In this document: in pieces, positions 12,218-19,487 of the stretch
Layout of the letters: each line of letters starts with the position of its first letter
Position numbering within the stretch: the stretch's first letter is position 1
Source of the DNA: Piscinibacter caeni
GTDB lineage: Bacteria; Pseudomonadota; Gammaproteobacteria; Burkholderiales; Burkholderiaceae_C
Reading direction: 5' to 3'
Length of the DNA stretch: 57,613 nt
NCBI GenBank assembly: GCA_003265685.1
Contig: KZ836118.1
Coordinates: 1 to 57,613 of the forward strand
Made by a program: the position numbers and the translations under genes
The notes under the pieces: generated by a model
What the model was told of the DNA's origin: nothing
What the model saw: the letters and a program-made list of their open reading frames with translations, nothing else
Databases searched by the model: none

Positions 12218-14479
12218 TCAGTTGCGCACGCAGTCCACGTAGTAGCGCCGCTCGCCGCCCGCCTCGCTCTCGTCGCCCACGAGGCCGTGCACGTCGGTGT
12301 CGAAGCCCGGGAAGGCCGCGTTGAACTCGCGCGCGAAGCGCAGGTAGTCGACGATGCGCCGGTTGAAGCGCTCGCCCGGGATGAGCAGCGGAATGCCCGG
12401 CGGGTACGGCGTCAGCAGCGCCGTGGTGATGCGCCCTTCCAGCTCGTCGATCGGCACGCGCTCGGTGCGGCGGTGCGCGATGTGCGCGAAGGCGTCGCTC
12501 GGCTTCATCGCCGGCTGCAGGTCCGACAGGTACATCTCGGTGGTCAGCCGTGCGATGTCGCCCTTGGCGTACATCTCGTGGATGCTCTGGCACAGGTCGC
12601 GCAGGCCCATGCGCTCGTAGCGCGGGTGCGCGGCGCAGAACTCGGGGAGGATGCGCCACATCGGCTGGTTGCGGTCGTAGTCGTCCTTGAACTGCTGCAG
12701 CGCCGTCAGCAGCGTGTTCCAGCGGCCCTTGGTGATGCCGATCGTGAACATGATGAAGAACGAGTACAGGCCGGTCTTCTCGACCACGACGCCGTGCTCG
12801 GCGAGGAACTTGGTGACGATCGAGGCCGGGATGCCGGTCTTGGCGAACTTGCCCGACACGTCCAGCCCGGGCGTGATGATGGTGCTCTTGATCGGGTCGA
12901 GCATGTTGAAGCCGGCGGCCAGCTTGCCGAAGCCGTGCCACTTCTCGTCGGCCTTGAGCACCCAGTCGGACTGGCTGCCGATGCCCTCGGCGGCGATCTT
13001 GTCCGGCCCCCAGACGGTGAACCACCAGTCCTTGCCGAACTCCTTCTCGACCTTGCGCATCGCGCGGCGGAAGTCCAGCGCCTCCTTCAGGCTCTCCTCC
13101 ACCAGCGCGGTGCCGCCGGGCGGCTCCATCATCGCCGCGGCCACGTCGCAGCTGGCGATGATCGAGTACTGCGGCGAGGTCGAGGTGTGCATCAGGTAGG
13201 CCTCGTTGAACAGGTGCCGGTCGAGCTTGACCGTCTGCGAGTCCTGCACCAGCACCTGCGAGGCCTGGCTGATGCCCGCCAGCAGCTTGTGCGTGCTCTG
13301 CGTCGAGTAGACCATCGCCTGCTTCGGCCGCGGACGGCCCTTGCCCATCGCGTGGAAGCTGCCGTAGAACTTGTGGAACGCGGCGTGCGGCAGCCAGGCC
13401 TCGTCGAAGTGCAGCGTGTCGATCCAGCCGTCGAGCTTGGCCTTGATGGTCTCGGTGTTGTAGAGCACGCCGTCGTAGGTGCTCTGCGTCAGCGTCATGA
13501 TGCGCGGGCGCACCGTGGCCGGGTCCACGCCCGCCAGCAGCGGGTTGGCGGCGATCTTGCGGCGGATCGTCTCGGGCGCGAACTCGCTCTCGGGGATCGG
13601 GCCGATGATGCCGTAGTGGTTGCGCGTCGGCGTCATGAACACCGGCACCGCGCCGGTCATGATGATCGAGTGCAGGATGGACTTGTGGCAGTTGCGGTCC
13701 ACCACCACCACGTCGCCCGGCGCCACCGTGTGGTGCCACACCATCTTGTTGCTGGTGCTGGTGCCGTTGGTGACGAAGAAGCAGTGGTCGGCGTTGAAGA
13801 TGCGCGCCGCGTTGCGCTCGCTCTGCGCCACCGGGCCGGTGTGGTCGAGCAGCTGGCCGAGCTCCTCGACCGCGTTGCAGACGTCCGCGCGCAGCATGTT
13901 CTCGCCGAAGAACTGGTGGAACATCTGCCCCACCGGGCTCTTCAGGAAGGCTACGCCGCCGCTGTGCCCCGGGCAGTGCCAGGAGTAGGAGCCGTCCTGC
14001 GCGTAGTCCATCAACGCCTTGAAGAACGGCGGCGCCAGGCCGTCGAGGTAGCTCTTGGCCTCGCGGATGATGTGCCGCGCGACGAACTCCGGCGTGTCCT
14101 CGAACATGTGGATGAAGCCGTGCAGCTCGCGCAGGATGTCGTTCGGGATGTGCTGCGAGGTGCGCGTCTCGCCGTACAGGTAGATCGGGATGTCGGCGTT
14201 GCGGAAGCGGATCTCGCCGATGAACTTGCGCAGCGAGAGCACCGCCGGGTCGAGCTCCGGCCCGGGGGTGAACTCCTCGTCGTCGATCGACAGGATGAAG
14301 GCGCTGGCGCGGCTTTGCTGCTGCGCGAACTGGCTCAGGTCGCCGTAGCTGGTGACGCCCAGCACCTCGAAGCCTTCCTTCTCGATCGCCGCGGCCAGCG
14401 CGCGGATGCCCAGGCCGGAGGCGTTCTCGGAGCGGAAGTCCTCGTCGATGATGACGATCGGGAAGTGGAAGCGCAGCAT
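12218..14479 (-). CDS. PLP-dependent Arg/Lys/Orn decarboxylase
   Basis: 753 aa, the length of inducible arginine decarboxylase AdiA (755) and close to LdcC/SpeF. The N-terminal response-regulator-like wing domain (FPIVIIDEDF...) is followed by the aminotransferase-fold core: the PLP lysine is K398 in STQSTHKLLAG, with HFDEAW upstream and WHCPGHSGG near residue 190. Removing a carboxyl group from Arg or Lys consumes a proton and yields agmatine or cadaverine, as in acid resistance or polyamine supply. The frame is open upstream, but ATG 14479 matches the family start. It is convergent with the glk-RpiR gene (12-bp gap) and stands alone. Substrate cannot be decided by eye; AdiA-like length slightly favours arginine. 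Confidence 0.85.
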   Translation of the reverse strand: MLRFHFPIVIIDEDFRSENASGLGIRALAAAIEKEGFEVLGVTSYGDLSQFAQQQSRASAFILSIDDEEFTPGPELDPAVLSLRKFIGEIRFRNADIPIYLYGETRTSQHIPNDILRELHGFIHMFEDTPEFVARHIIREAKSYLDGLAPPFFKALMDYAQDGSYSWHCPGHSGGVAFLKSPVGQMFHQFFGENMLRADVCNAVEELGQLLDHTGPVAQSERNAARIFNADHCFFVTNGTSTSNKMVWHHTVAPGDVVVVDRNCHKSILHSIIMTGAVPVFMTPTRNHYGIIGPIPESEFAPETIRRKIAANPLLAGVDPATVRPRIMTLTQSTYDGVLYNTETIKAKLDGWIDTLHFDEAWLPHAAFHKFYGSFHAMGKGRPRPKQAMVYSTQSTHKLLAGISQASQVLVQDSQTVKLDRHLFNEAYLMHTSTSPQYSIIASCDVAAAMMEPPGGTALVEESLKEALDFRRAMRKVEKEFGKDWWFTVWGPDKIAAEGIGSQSDWVLKADEKWHGFGKLAAGFNMLDPIKSTIITPGLDVSGKFAKTGIPASIVTKFLAEHGVVVEKTGLYSFFIMFTIGITKGRWNTLLTALQQFKDDYDRNQPMWRILPEFCAAHPRYERMGLRDLCQSIHEMYAKGDIARLTTEMYLSDLQPAMKPSDAFAHIAHRRTERVPIDELEGRITTALLTPYPPGIPLLIPGERFNRRIVDYLRFAREFNAAFPGFDTDVHGLVGDESEAGGERRYYVDCVRN

Positions 14480-14583
14480 GCGGGCCTCGGGGCGGGCGGA
14501 ACCAGGGAGCGCGAAGTGTAGGCCCACGTGATGACGCTGCACGCTCGCACTACACTGGCCGCCCGCAACGACCGGGAACGAGG

Positions 14584-15024
14584 ATGGACGTTTCAGCCGC
14601 GACGCTCTGGTGGGTCGCCGCCGGCGTGGCGGTGGCGGCCGAGCTCGCCACCGGCACCTTCTACCTGCTGATGGTGGCGCTCGGCCTGGCGGCCGGGGCG
14701 CTCGCCGCGCACCTGGGGGCCGGTGCGCCGGCGCAATGGATCGCGGCGGCGCTGGTCGGCGCCGCCACCACCGCCGCTTGGCACTGGAAGCGCGCGCGGG
14801 CACCGCGCTCGGCCCCGGCCGAACGCAACCGCGACGTCAACCTCGACATCGGCGAGCGCGTGCAGGTCGCGGCCTGGAACCCCGACGGCACCGCGCGGGT
14901 CCAGTACCGCGGCACGCAGTGGTCGGCCCGGCTGCAGCCGGGCGCCGCCGCCGCGCCGGGCGAGCATCGGGTGGCCGCCGTCGAAGGCAACTGGCTGGTG
15001 CTCGTCCCCCACTCCCACCCCTGA
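14584..15024 (+). CDS. NfeD-family membrane protein
   Basis: 146 aa. Two to three membrane segments (about residues 5-65: WWVAAGVAVAAEL, FYLLMVALGLAAG, WIAAALVGAA) precede a soluble OB-fold domain (GERVQVAAWNPDGTARVQYRGTQW). This is the short NfeD-like type (NfeD1b/YbbK-like). Such genes are usually paired with an SPFH/stomatin gene, as here (qmcA starts 21 bp later), and the pair is thought to organise membrane microdomains and act in membrane protein quality control. ATG 14584 follows a GAGG directly upstream. Confidence 0.82.
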   Translation: MDVSAATLWWVAAGVAVAAELATGTFYLLMVALGLAAGALAAHLGAGAPAQWIAAALVGAATTAAWHWKRARAPRSAPAERNRDVNLDIGERVQVAAWNPDGTARVQYRGTQWSARLQPGAAAAPGEHRVAAVEGNWLVLVPHSHP

Positions 15025-15045
15025 ACCGGAGCCTCGCGCCGCACC

Positions 15046-15957
15046 ATGGAAGTCGCGCTCGTCATCGCCGTCATCGCCCTGATCTTCATCGTCCGCACCT
15101 TCAAGATCGTGCCGCAGCAGCATGCCTGGGTGGTGGAGCGGCTCGGCAAGTTCGACCGCACGCTCACGCCGGGGCTGAAGTTCGTCGTGCCCTTCATCGA
15201 GCGCGTGGCCTACAAGCATTCGCTCAAGGAGGTGCCCCTGGACGTGCCGAGCCAGGTCTGCATCACCAAGGACAACACCCAGCTGCAGGTCGACGGGATC
15301 ATCTACTTCCAGGTGACCGACCCGATGCGCGCGAGCTACGGCTCGAGCAACTACGTGGTCGCCATCACGCAGCTGGCGCAGACGCTGCTGCGCTCGGTGA
15401 TCGGCAAGATGGAGCTGGACAAGACCTTCGAGGAGCGCGACGCGATCAACGCCGCGGTGGTGAGCGCGCTCGACGACGCGGCCGCCAACTGGGGCGTGAA
15501 GGTGCTGCGCTACGAGATCAAGGACCTGACGCCGCCGGCCGAGATCCTGCGCTCGATGCAGGCGCAGATCACCGCCGAACGCGAGAAGCGTGCGCTGATC
15601 GCCGCCTCCGAGGGCCGCAAGCAGGAGCAGATCAATATCGCCACCGGTGAGCGCGAGGCCTTCATCGCACGTTCCGAGGGCGAGCGCCAGGCCGAGATCA
15701 ACAAGGCCCAGGGCGAGGCCGCGGCCATCACCGCCGTGGCGGAGGCCACGGCCGAGGCGATCCGCAAGATCGCCGCGGCGATCCAGTCGCCCGGTGGCGA
15801 GCAGGCGGTGCAGCTGAAGGTGGCCGAGCGCGCGGTCGAGGCCTACGGCCAGCTGGCGCAGAAGAACAACACGATGATCGTGCCCGGCCACATGGGCGAG
15901 GTGGCCACGCTGATCGGCACGGCGATGACGCTGATGAAGGGCAAGCCGCCCGGCTGA
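15046..15957 (+). CDS. qmcA: SPFH/stomatin-like membrane protein QmcA
   Basis: 303 aa (E. coli QmcA 305). One N-terminal membrane helix (VALVIAVIALIFIV, residues 3-16), then an SPFH/band-7 domain (QQHAWVVERLGKF, ERDAINAAVVSALD) and a long Ala/Glu-rich coiled coil (about 190-250: AEREKRALIAASEGRKQEQINIA type). It is anchored in the inner membrane and forms large oligomers in the family. The upstream NfeD gene is its usual partner. It ends 16 bp before the tRNA-Ser gene. Confidence 0.88.
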   Translation: MEVALVIAVIALIFIVRTFKIVPQQHAWVVERLGKFDRTLTPGLKFVVPFIERVAYKHSLKEVPLDVPSQVCITKDNTQLQVDGIIYFQVTDPMRASYGSSNYVVAITQLAQTLLRSVIGKMELDKTFEERDAINAAVVSALDDAAANWGVKVLRYEIKDLTPPAEILRSMQAQITAEREKRALIAASEGRKQEQINIATGEREAFIARSEGERQAEINKAQGEAAAITAVAEATAEAIRKIAAAIQSPGGEQAVQLKVAERAVEAYGQLAQKNNTMIVPGHMGEVATLIGTAMTLMKGKPPG

Positions 15958-15973
15958 TAAACTCCCGCCTCCC

Positions 15974-16064
15974 GGAGAGATGGATGAGCGGTTTAAGTCG
16001 CACGCCTGGAAAGCGTGTGAGGGTTAACAGCCCTCCGCGGGTTCGAATCCCGCTCTCTCCGCCA
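15974..16064 (+). tRNA. tRNA-Ser (GGA)
   Basis: 91 nt including an encoded CCA. The acceptor stem GGAGAGA pairs with TCTCTCC, discriminator G. The anticodon loop CTGGAAA gives anticodon GGA (16008-16010), reading UCC/UCU. A long variable arm (GTGAGGGTTAACAGCCCTCC region) and the T-loop GGTTCGAATCC are typical of a class II tRNA. Its 3' end is the insertion target of the downstream element. Confidence 0.97.
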
Positions 16065-16065
16065 G
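16051..16065 (+). repeat. Left attachment site (attL), 15-bp direct repeat
   Basis: CGCTCTCTCCGCCAG covers the last 14 bases of tRNA-Ser plus one base. The same 15 bases in the same orientation occur at 35042-35056. Integration into tRNA 3' ends by P4-type integrases leaves such direct repeats, with the integrase gene beside the intact tRNA, as here. Confidence 0.65.
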
Positions 16066-16080
16066 GACCCACCAACGTAG

Positions 16081-16103
16081 AGCCCCCGCCAAGGGGGCTT
16101 TTT
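16081..16103 (+). terminator. Intrinsic terminator downstream of tRNA-Ser
   Basis: AGCCCCC (16081-16087) pairs with GGGGGCT (16093-16099) around loop GCCAA, followed by TTTT. It would end tRNA transcription before the integrase. Confidence 0.85.
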
Positions 16104-16156
16104 CATTGGTAAACGCCCCTCAAGCTGCGTCCGTAATCGTCCGCCAATATGTGCCA

Positions 16157-16181
16157 CAACCCACCATCGGTTGGTGGGTTG
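16157..16181. repeat. 10-bp perfect inverted repeat upstream of the integrase gene
   Basis: CAACCCACCA (16157-16166) and TGGTGGGTTG (16172-16181) with a 5-nt loop lie between the tRNA and the integrase start. A partial third copy of the GGTGGG core follows (AGGTGGGCTGG). Candidate integrase arm sites or an integrase-gene operator. Confidence 0.5.
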
Positions 16182-16235
16182 GATAGGTGGGCTGGAATCG
16201 CTCCGCCAAACCCCCGCGATCAGCAGGAGGGCAAC

Positions 16236-17537
16236 ATGCCGAGGCAAGCGAAGGAACTGACTGCAATGGCGGTGTCGCGGCTGACGAAGCCGGGGCGCCA
16301 TGCGGTGGGCGGGGTTGACGGGCTGGCGCTGGTCATCTCGGATACCGGGCAGCGGAGTTGGTCGCTGCGCCTGATGGTGGGCGGCAAGCGGCGCGAAATG
16401 GGGCTGGGGTCGGAGCGCGACGTGAAGCTGGCCCAGGCGCGCGAGGCCGCCCGCGAGCAGCGGCGCATGCTCAAGCTCGACGGAGTTGACCCCATCGCGG
16501 CGCGCAAGGAGCGCGAGCAGGCGCTGGCGGCAGCTCGCGCCCGCGAGGTGCAGACTCTGGAGACCGCGGCGCGCGACTATCACGCCCGGGTGATCGAGCC
16601 GACCCGCACCGAGAAGCACGGCGCGCAGTGGCTGGCGAGCCTTGAGAACCACGTGCCGGCGCACCTGTGGCATCGCCCCATTGATGAAATCACCGCACCG
16701 GACCTGCTGGCCGCTTTGAACGCGATCAAGCCGCACGAGGATGCGCGCAATCTGCCCAAGGGGCACCGCATCGCCGAGACGATCAGCCGGGTGCGGCAGC
16801 GCCTTGACGCGATCTTCGAGGACGCGATGTTCAACGGACGCGCCACCTCGAATCCCGCCGCCGCCGTGCGCCGCAAACTGCGTGAAATGTGGCCCAGCGG
16901 CAAGAAGCCCGCGGGCAAGTTCGCCGCACTCCCCTACCCCGAGGCTCCGCAGTTGGTGGCGAGCCTGCGCGCGATGGCAGGCACTGGTGCGCGGTGCCTG
17001 GAGTTCGCGGTGTTGACCGCGGCGCGGACATCGGAGGCGCTCATGGCCGAGTGGTCGGAGTTCGATCTGAAGGCCCGCGTTTGGACCGTCCCGGGCGAGC
17101 GGATGAAGGCCGGCGAGCCGCACACGGTCTACCTGTCCGATGCTGCAATGGCGGTGCTGGAGGGCCAGAAGGGGCGGCATGAGCGCTGGGTCTTCCCCAG
17201 CGACATGCCCGGCTACAGCGACTCAACCATGAGCAACATGACCATGCTGAACGCGCTCAACCGCCTGGGCGCGCGCGACAAGACCACGGTTCACGGGTTG
17301 TGCCGCGCGACCTTCAGCACGTGGGCGAACGAAACGGGTGCGGCGAGGCCTGACGTGATCGAGGCCTGTCTGGCTCACAACGAGCAGAACCGCGTGCGGG
17401 CCGCATACAACCGCGCCGAATTCGCGGCAGAGCGGCGGGCACTGCTCGCGGCCTGGGCCGAATACCTGAGCGCGCCGAGCGGTGCGCGGGTGGCGCCGAA
17501 GCGGCGCACGGCGCCCAAGCTGGTCGCGGTGGCATGA
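16236..17537 (+). CDS. int: P4-type tyrosine integrase
   Basis: 433 aa tyrosine recombinase that would integrate and excise the island at tRNA-Ser. The N-terminal DUF4102-type arm-binding domain includes DGLALVISDTGQRSW and REMGLGSERDVKLAQARE. Catalytic residues of the C-terminal domain are Arg near 263 (TAARTSEAL), H353/R357 in HGLCRATFSTW, H381 in LAHNEQN and Tyr391 in AAYNRAEF, so it looks intact. The frame runs 29 codons further up; GGAGG at 16227-16231 supports ATG 16236. It begins about 170 bp from the tRNA 3' end and reads away from it, the standard layout for these elements. Confidence 0.93.
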   Translation: MPRQAKELTAMAVSRLTKPGRHAVGGVDGLALVISDTGQRSWSLRLMVGGKRREMGLGSERDVKLAQAREAAREQRRMLKLDGVDPIAARKEREQALAAARAREVQTLETAARDYHARVIEPTRTEKHGAQWLASLENHVPAHLWHRPIDEITAPDLLAALNAIKPHEDARNLPKGHRIAETISRVRQRLDAIFEDAMFNGRATSNPAAAVRRKLREMWPSGKKPAGKFAALPYPEAPQLVASLRAMAGTGARCLEFAVLTAARTSEALMAEWSEFDLKARVWTVPGERMKAGEPHTVYLSDAAMAVLEGQKGRHERWVFPSDMPGYSDSTMSNMTMLNALNRLGARDKTTVHGLCRATFSTWANETGAARPDVIEACLAHNEQNRVRAAYNRAEFAAERRALLAAWAEYLSAPSGARVAPKRRTAPKLVAVA

Positions 17538-17563
17538 CGCGCTGATCACCGACACCGCCACAA

Positions 17564-17587
17564 AGGGCCGCACGTGCGGCCTTTTTT
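17564..17587 (+). terminator. Integrase terminator
   Basis: GGCCGC-ACGT-GCGGCC hairpin (within 17566-17581) is followed by six T, 28 bp after the integrase stop. Confidence 0.82.
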
Positions 17588-17892
17588 CATTTCTGCGTTT
17601 CCTAGTCGGATGTTGGGTCAGATTTGCAGCGCGGCTGCGCCTGCCTAGCTGGCGAAGTTGGCGCGGCACCTGCTCTGCGGCAGCTCGGCGCCGGTCAGTG
17701 CTGCTTAGTGCCCGTCGAAATCCAATCGCCGCGCATGGTCTCTGGTGGGAGTCATGACACACGCCTAGGCGCACTGATGTGCGTCTGCCTACACAGCGCA
17801 GATGTGCATGCCGGCTACACATTGCAGAAGGCCGAACGCACTCGTACAACCCATGCCATTCCGGGCCTGTCCGGGCCGCATGCGAGGGCTGA
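17588..17892. other. Non-coding gap after the integrase
   Basis: About 305 bp without a convincing gene: the open frames present lack ribosome sites and protein-like composition. It should hold the promoter of the excisionase-like gene at 17893; I could not pick a clear -35/-10 pair. Confidence 0.4.
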
Positions 17893-18165
17893 ATGAGCGC
17901 AAAGGTTGAGCTGATCGAATTGCGTAGCGCGTGCCGCGCTTGGTCGATTAGCCGGCGCACTGCCAGCCGCTGGATCGCGGCGGGCTTGGCGCCGATGCCG
18001 ATCCGCAACGGCACTCACAAGTCGGTTCTGCTCAGTCACGAGGTCACTGCGCTGGTCGGTGCCCGACTTGCGGGATGGACTGACGACGAGGTGCGCCGGT
18101 TGGTGGCGCAGTTGATGGCAAAGCGCCCGATGGTGGCCGCCGAGTTGCTCGCGGAGGCTGCGTGA
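17893..18165 (+). CDS. Small helix-turn-helix protein, AlpA/excisionase-like
   Basis: 90 aa. The segment ACRAWSISRRTASRWIAAGLAPMPIR (about residues 14-39) fits the winged helix-turn-helix of AlpA/MerR-like excisionases: a helix, a turn, then a recognition helix and a charged wing. The C-terminal half (GWTDDEVRRLVAQLMAKRP) is helical. Position after the integrase and before a second similar gene suggests it controls excision or integrase expression. The stop overlaps the start of the next gene, so translation is coupled. Family is assigned from shape and context, not from a close match. Confidence 0.6.
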   Translation: MSAKVELIELRSACRAWSISRRTASRWIAAGLAPMPIRNGTHKSVLLSHEVTALVGARLAGWTDDEVRRLVAQLMAKRPMVAAELLAEAA

Positions 18166-18470
18166 TGCGGCGCCAGCCGCTGCGGCAGACGCGCGTGCTG
18201 CTCAAGCGCAGCGCGGTGCAGGAACTGCTCGGAATCGGCCGCACGACCCTTTACGAATTCGTCGGCGCATCCCTGCTGCCGCCGCCCATCAAGGCGAGCC
18301 CCAGCATGGGCGCGGGGAATCAGCTTGTTTGGTGGCCCAGCGATGAAATCGAGGCGATTCAGTCGGCCCGCATCGCTGGCTACAGCGATGCGCAGATCAA
18401 GGCGCTGGTATCGAAGCTCATCGAGGCGCGCAAGCGGCTGGAGGTGCTGGTGCCGCTCGGCGGGCAATGA
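18165..18470 (+). CDS. AlpA-like DNA-binding regulator
   Basis: 101 aa. LLKRSAVQELLGIGRTTLYEFVG (about residues 12-34) is a standard AlpA/excisionase helix-turn-helix, followed by a wing containing VWWPSDEIEAIQSARIAGYSDAQIKAL. It belongs to the small regulators found next to P4-type integrases, which activate integrase or excision. The upstream protein shares the same layout and a similar tail (GWTDDEVRRLVAQLM versus GYSDAQIKALVSKLI), so the two may have arisen by duplication. Start: ATG 18165 overlaps the preceding TGA (TGATG); GTG 18162 would add one residue. Confidence 0.72.
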   Translation: MRRQPLRQTRVLLKRSAVQELLGIGRTTLYEFVGASLLPPPIKASPSMGAGNQLVWWPSDEIEAIQSARIAGYSDAQIKALVSKLIEARKRLEVLVPLGGQ

Positions 18471-18528
18471 AATGGGCCGGCTCGCGGTGACACGCGGCGC
18501 CGGCCCTGGGGACGAGGAAGCAAGGACC

Positions 18529-19044
18529 ATGATTCTCGACGCACCCGATGGCGGGGCGCAAGCGCCCGAGCCGCAGTCCGACGAAGCCGGCCGCGAGCGC
18601 GTGGCCGAGGCTGACAAGCGCATCAGTACGCTGCTGGCCGAGCTGACGCTGCACAACTACACGGCGCACCTCGTGGCGCCTGACCGGGTGCAGATCATGC
18701 GCTGGGGTTGGGTGCGCGAGCTGAGCCTGGACGAGGCCGCCGAACTGCTCGGGCGCCTGGGGCAAACCGTGCGCGCTGAATTGCTCAGGATGCTTCAGGA
18801 GTACGCGCGGCCGCACCGGTTTCGCTGGCTCTGGCTGCGCGACCGTTCGGTGTTGCAGCGGCAGATCGGCCACGATGGCGATTGCTTTTGGCTCACGGTC
18901 GGCGGAGGCCACAACGGGGGGTTGCCCGACGAGCTGGTCTTTCAAGCCATGGCCCCACACATGGACGTGATGTTGGGCCGCGTGAGCATGCCCGACGCAA
19001 TGGGGTTCCTGAAGGTCGGGGCGTACCGGCTGGAGGCTTGGTGA
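18529..19044 (+). CDS. Island protein of unknown function
   Basis: 171 aa from ATG 18529; ATG 18472 in the same frame would add 19 residues, but that stretch looks non-conserved and GAGGAAG precedes 18529. I recognise no family. The protein is acidic at the N-terminus, then contains WGWVRELSLDEAAELLGRLGQTVRAELLRMLQEYARPHRFRW-type helical segments and a Gly-rich VGGGHNGGLPDE loop. It sits in a tightly overlapping operon (next gene overlaps by one base) leading to the primase, so a role in element maintenance is possible. Confidence 0.6.
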   Translation: MILDAPDGGAQAPEPQSDEAGRERVAEADKRISTLLAELTLHNYTAHLVAPDRVQIMRWGWVRELSLDEAAELLGRLGQTVRAELLRMLQEYARPHRFRWLWLRDRSVLQRQIGHDGDCFWLTVGGGHNGGLPDELVFQAMAPHMDVMLGRVSMPDAMGFLKVGAYRLEAW

Positions 19045-19487
19045 TGCAGATGCTGATGATGGGGCCCGGGGTCAAGGGTGGCACTACGAAGGTGATGGGA
19101 GTGGTACTGCTGTACCGCAACGACACGGGCAAGGGATTTCACATCACCCTTGATGGCGGCGGGCGGGACTTGGGCCCGACGCTGCACGAGGCGGCGCATT
19201 GCGCACAGAAGAACCTCGACAGGCTCGCGCGCGAGGGGCACCCCCTCGCGACAGTGCTCGACTACATGGAGCGCGCCCTGGGCGAGGTGGCGCGCCGCCA
19301 TGTCCCTGAGGTGCCTGGGACGCGAGCCGATGCGGGCACCGCCTTGACGCACCTGCTGACCTTGCGCAGCTTCGGGCGCGCAGAGGACAGCGATGAATAC
19401 ACGGGCATCGTCGTGGTGTCGGCTGGCTCGGGTCTGTACAAGCCGCCCGTGCTGACGTGGAACGGCGCCGACGAGGGGATCGCATGA
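19044..19487 (+). CDS. Island protein of unknown function
   Basis: 147 aa from ATG 19044, which overlaps the previous stop (TGATG). It begins with a Met-rich MQMLMMGPGVKGG segment and includes a helical middle (NLDRLAREGHPLATVLDYMERALGEVARR). No known motif was recognised. Its stop overlaps the primase start (ATGA), so it is co-translated with that gene. A small replication accessory is conceivable from position only. Confidence 0.55.
   Translation: MQMLMMGPGVKGGTTKVMGVVLLYRNDTGKGFHITLDGGGRDLGPTLHEAAHCAQKNLDRLAREGHPLATVLDYMERALGEVARRHVPEVPGTRADAGTALTHLLTLRSFGRAEDSDEYTGIVVVSAGSGLYKPPVLTWNGADEGIA

Noticed and set aside
14480-14583. Divergent TACACT -10-like boxes between the decarboxylase and NfeD genes
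   Set aside because: Both lack a reasonable -35 at proper spacing, so no promoter is called.
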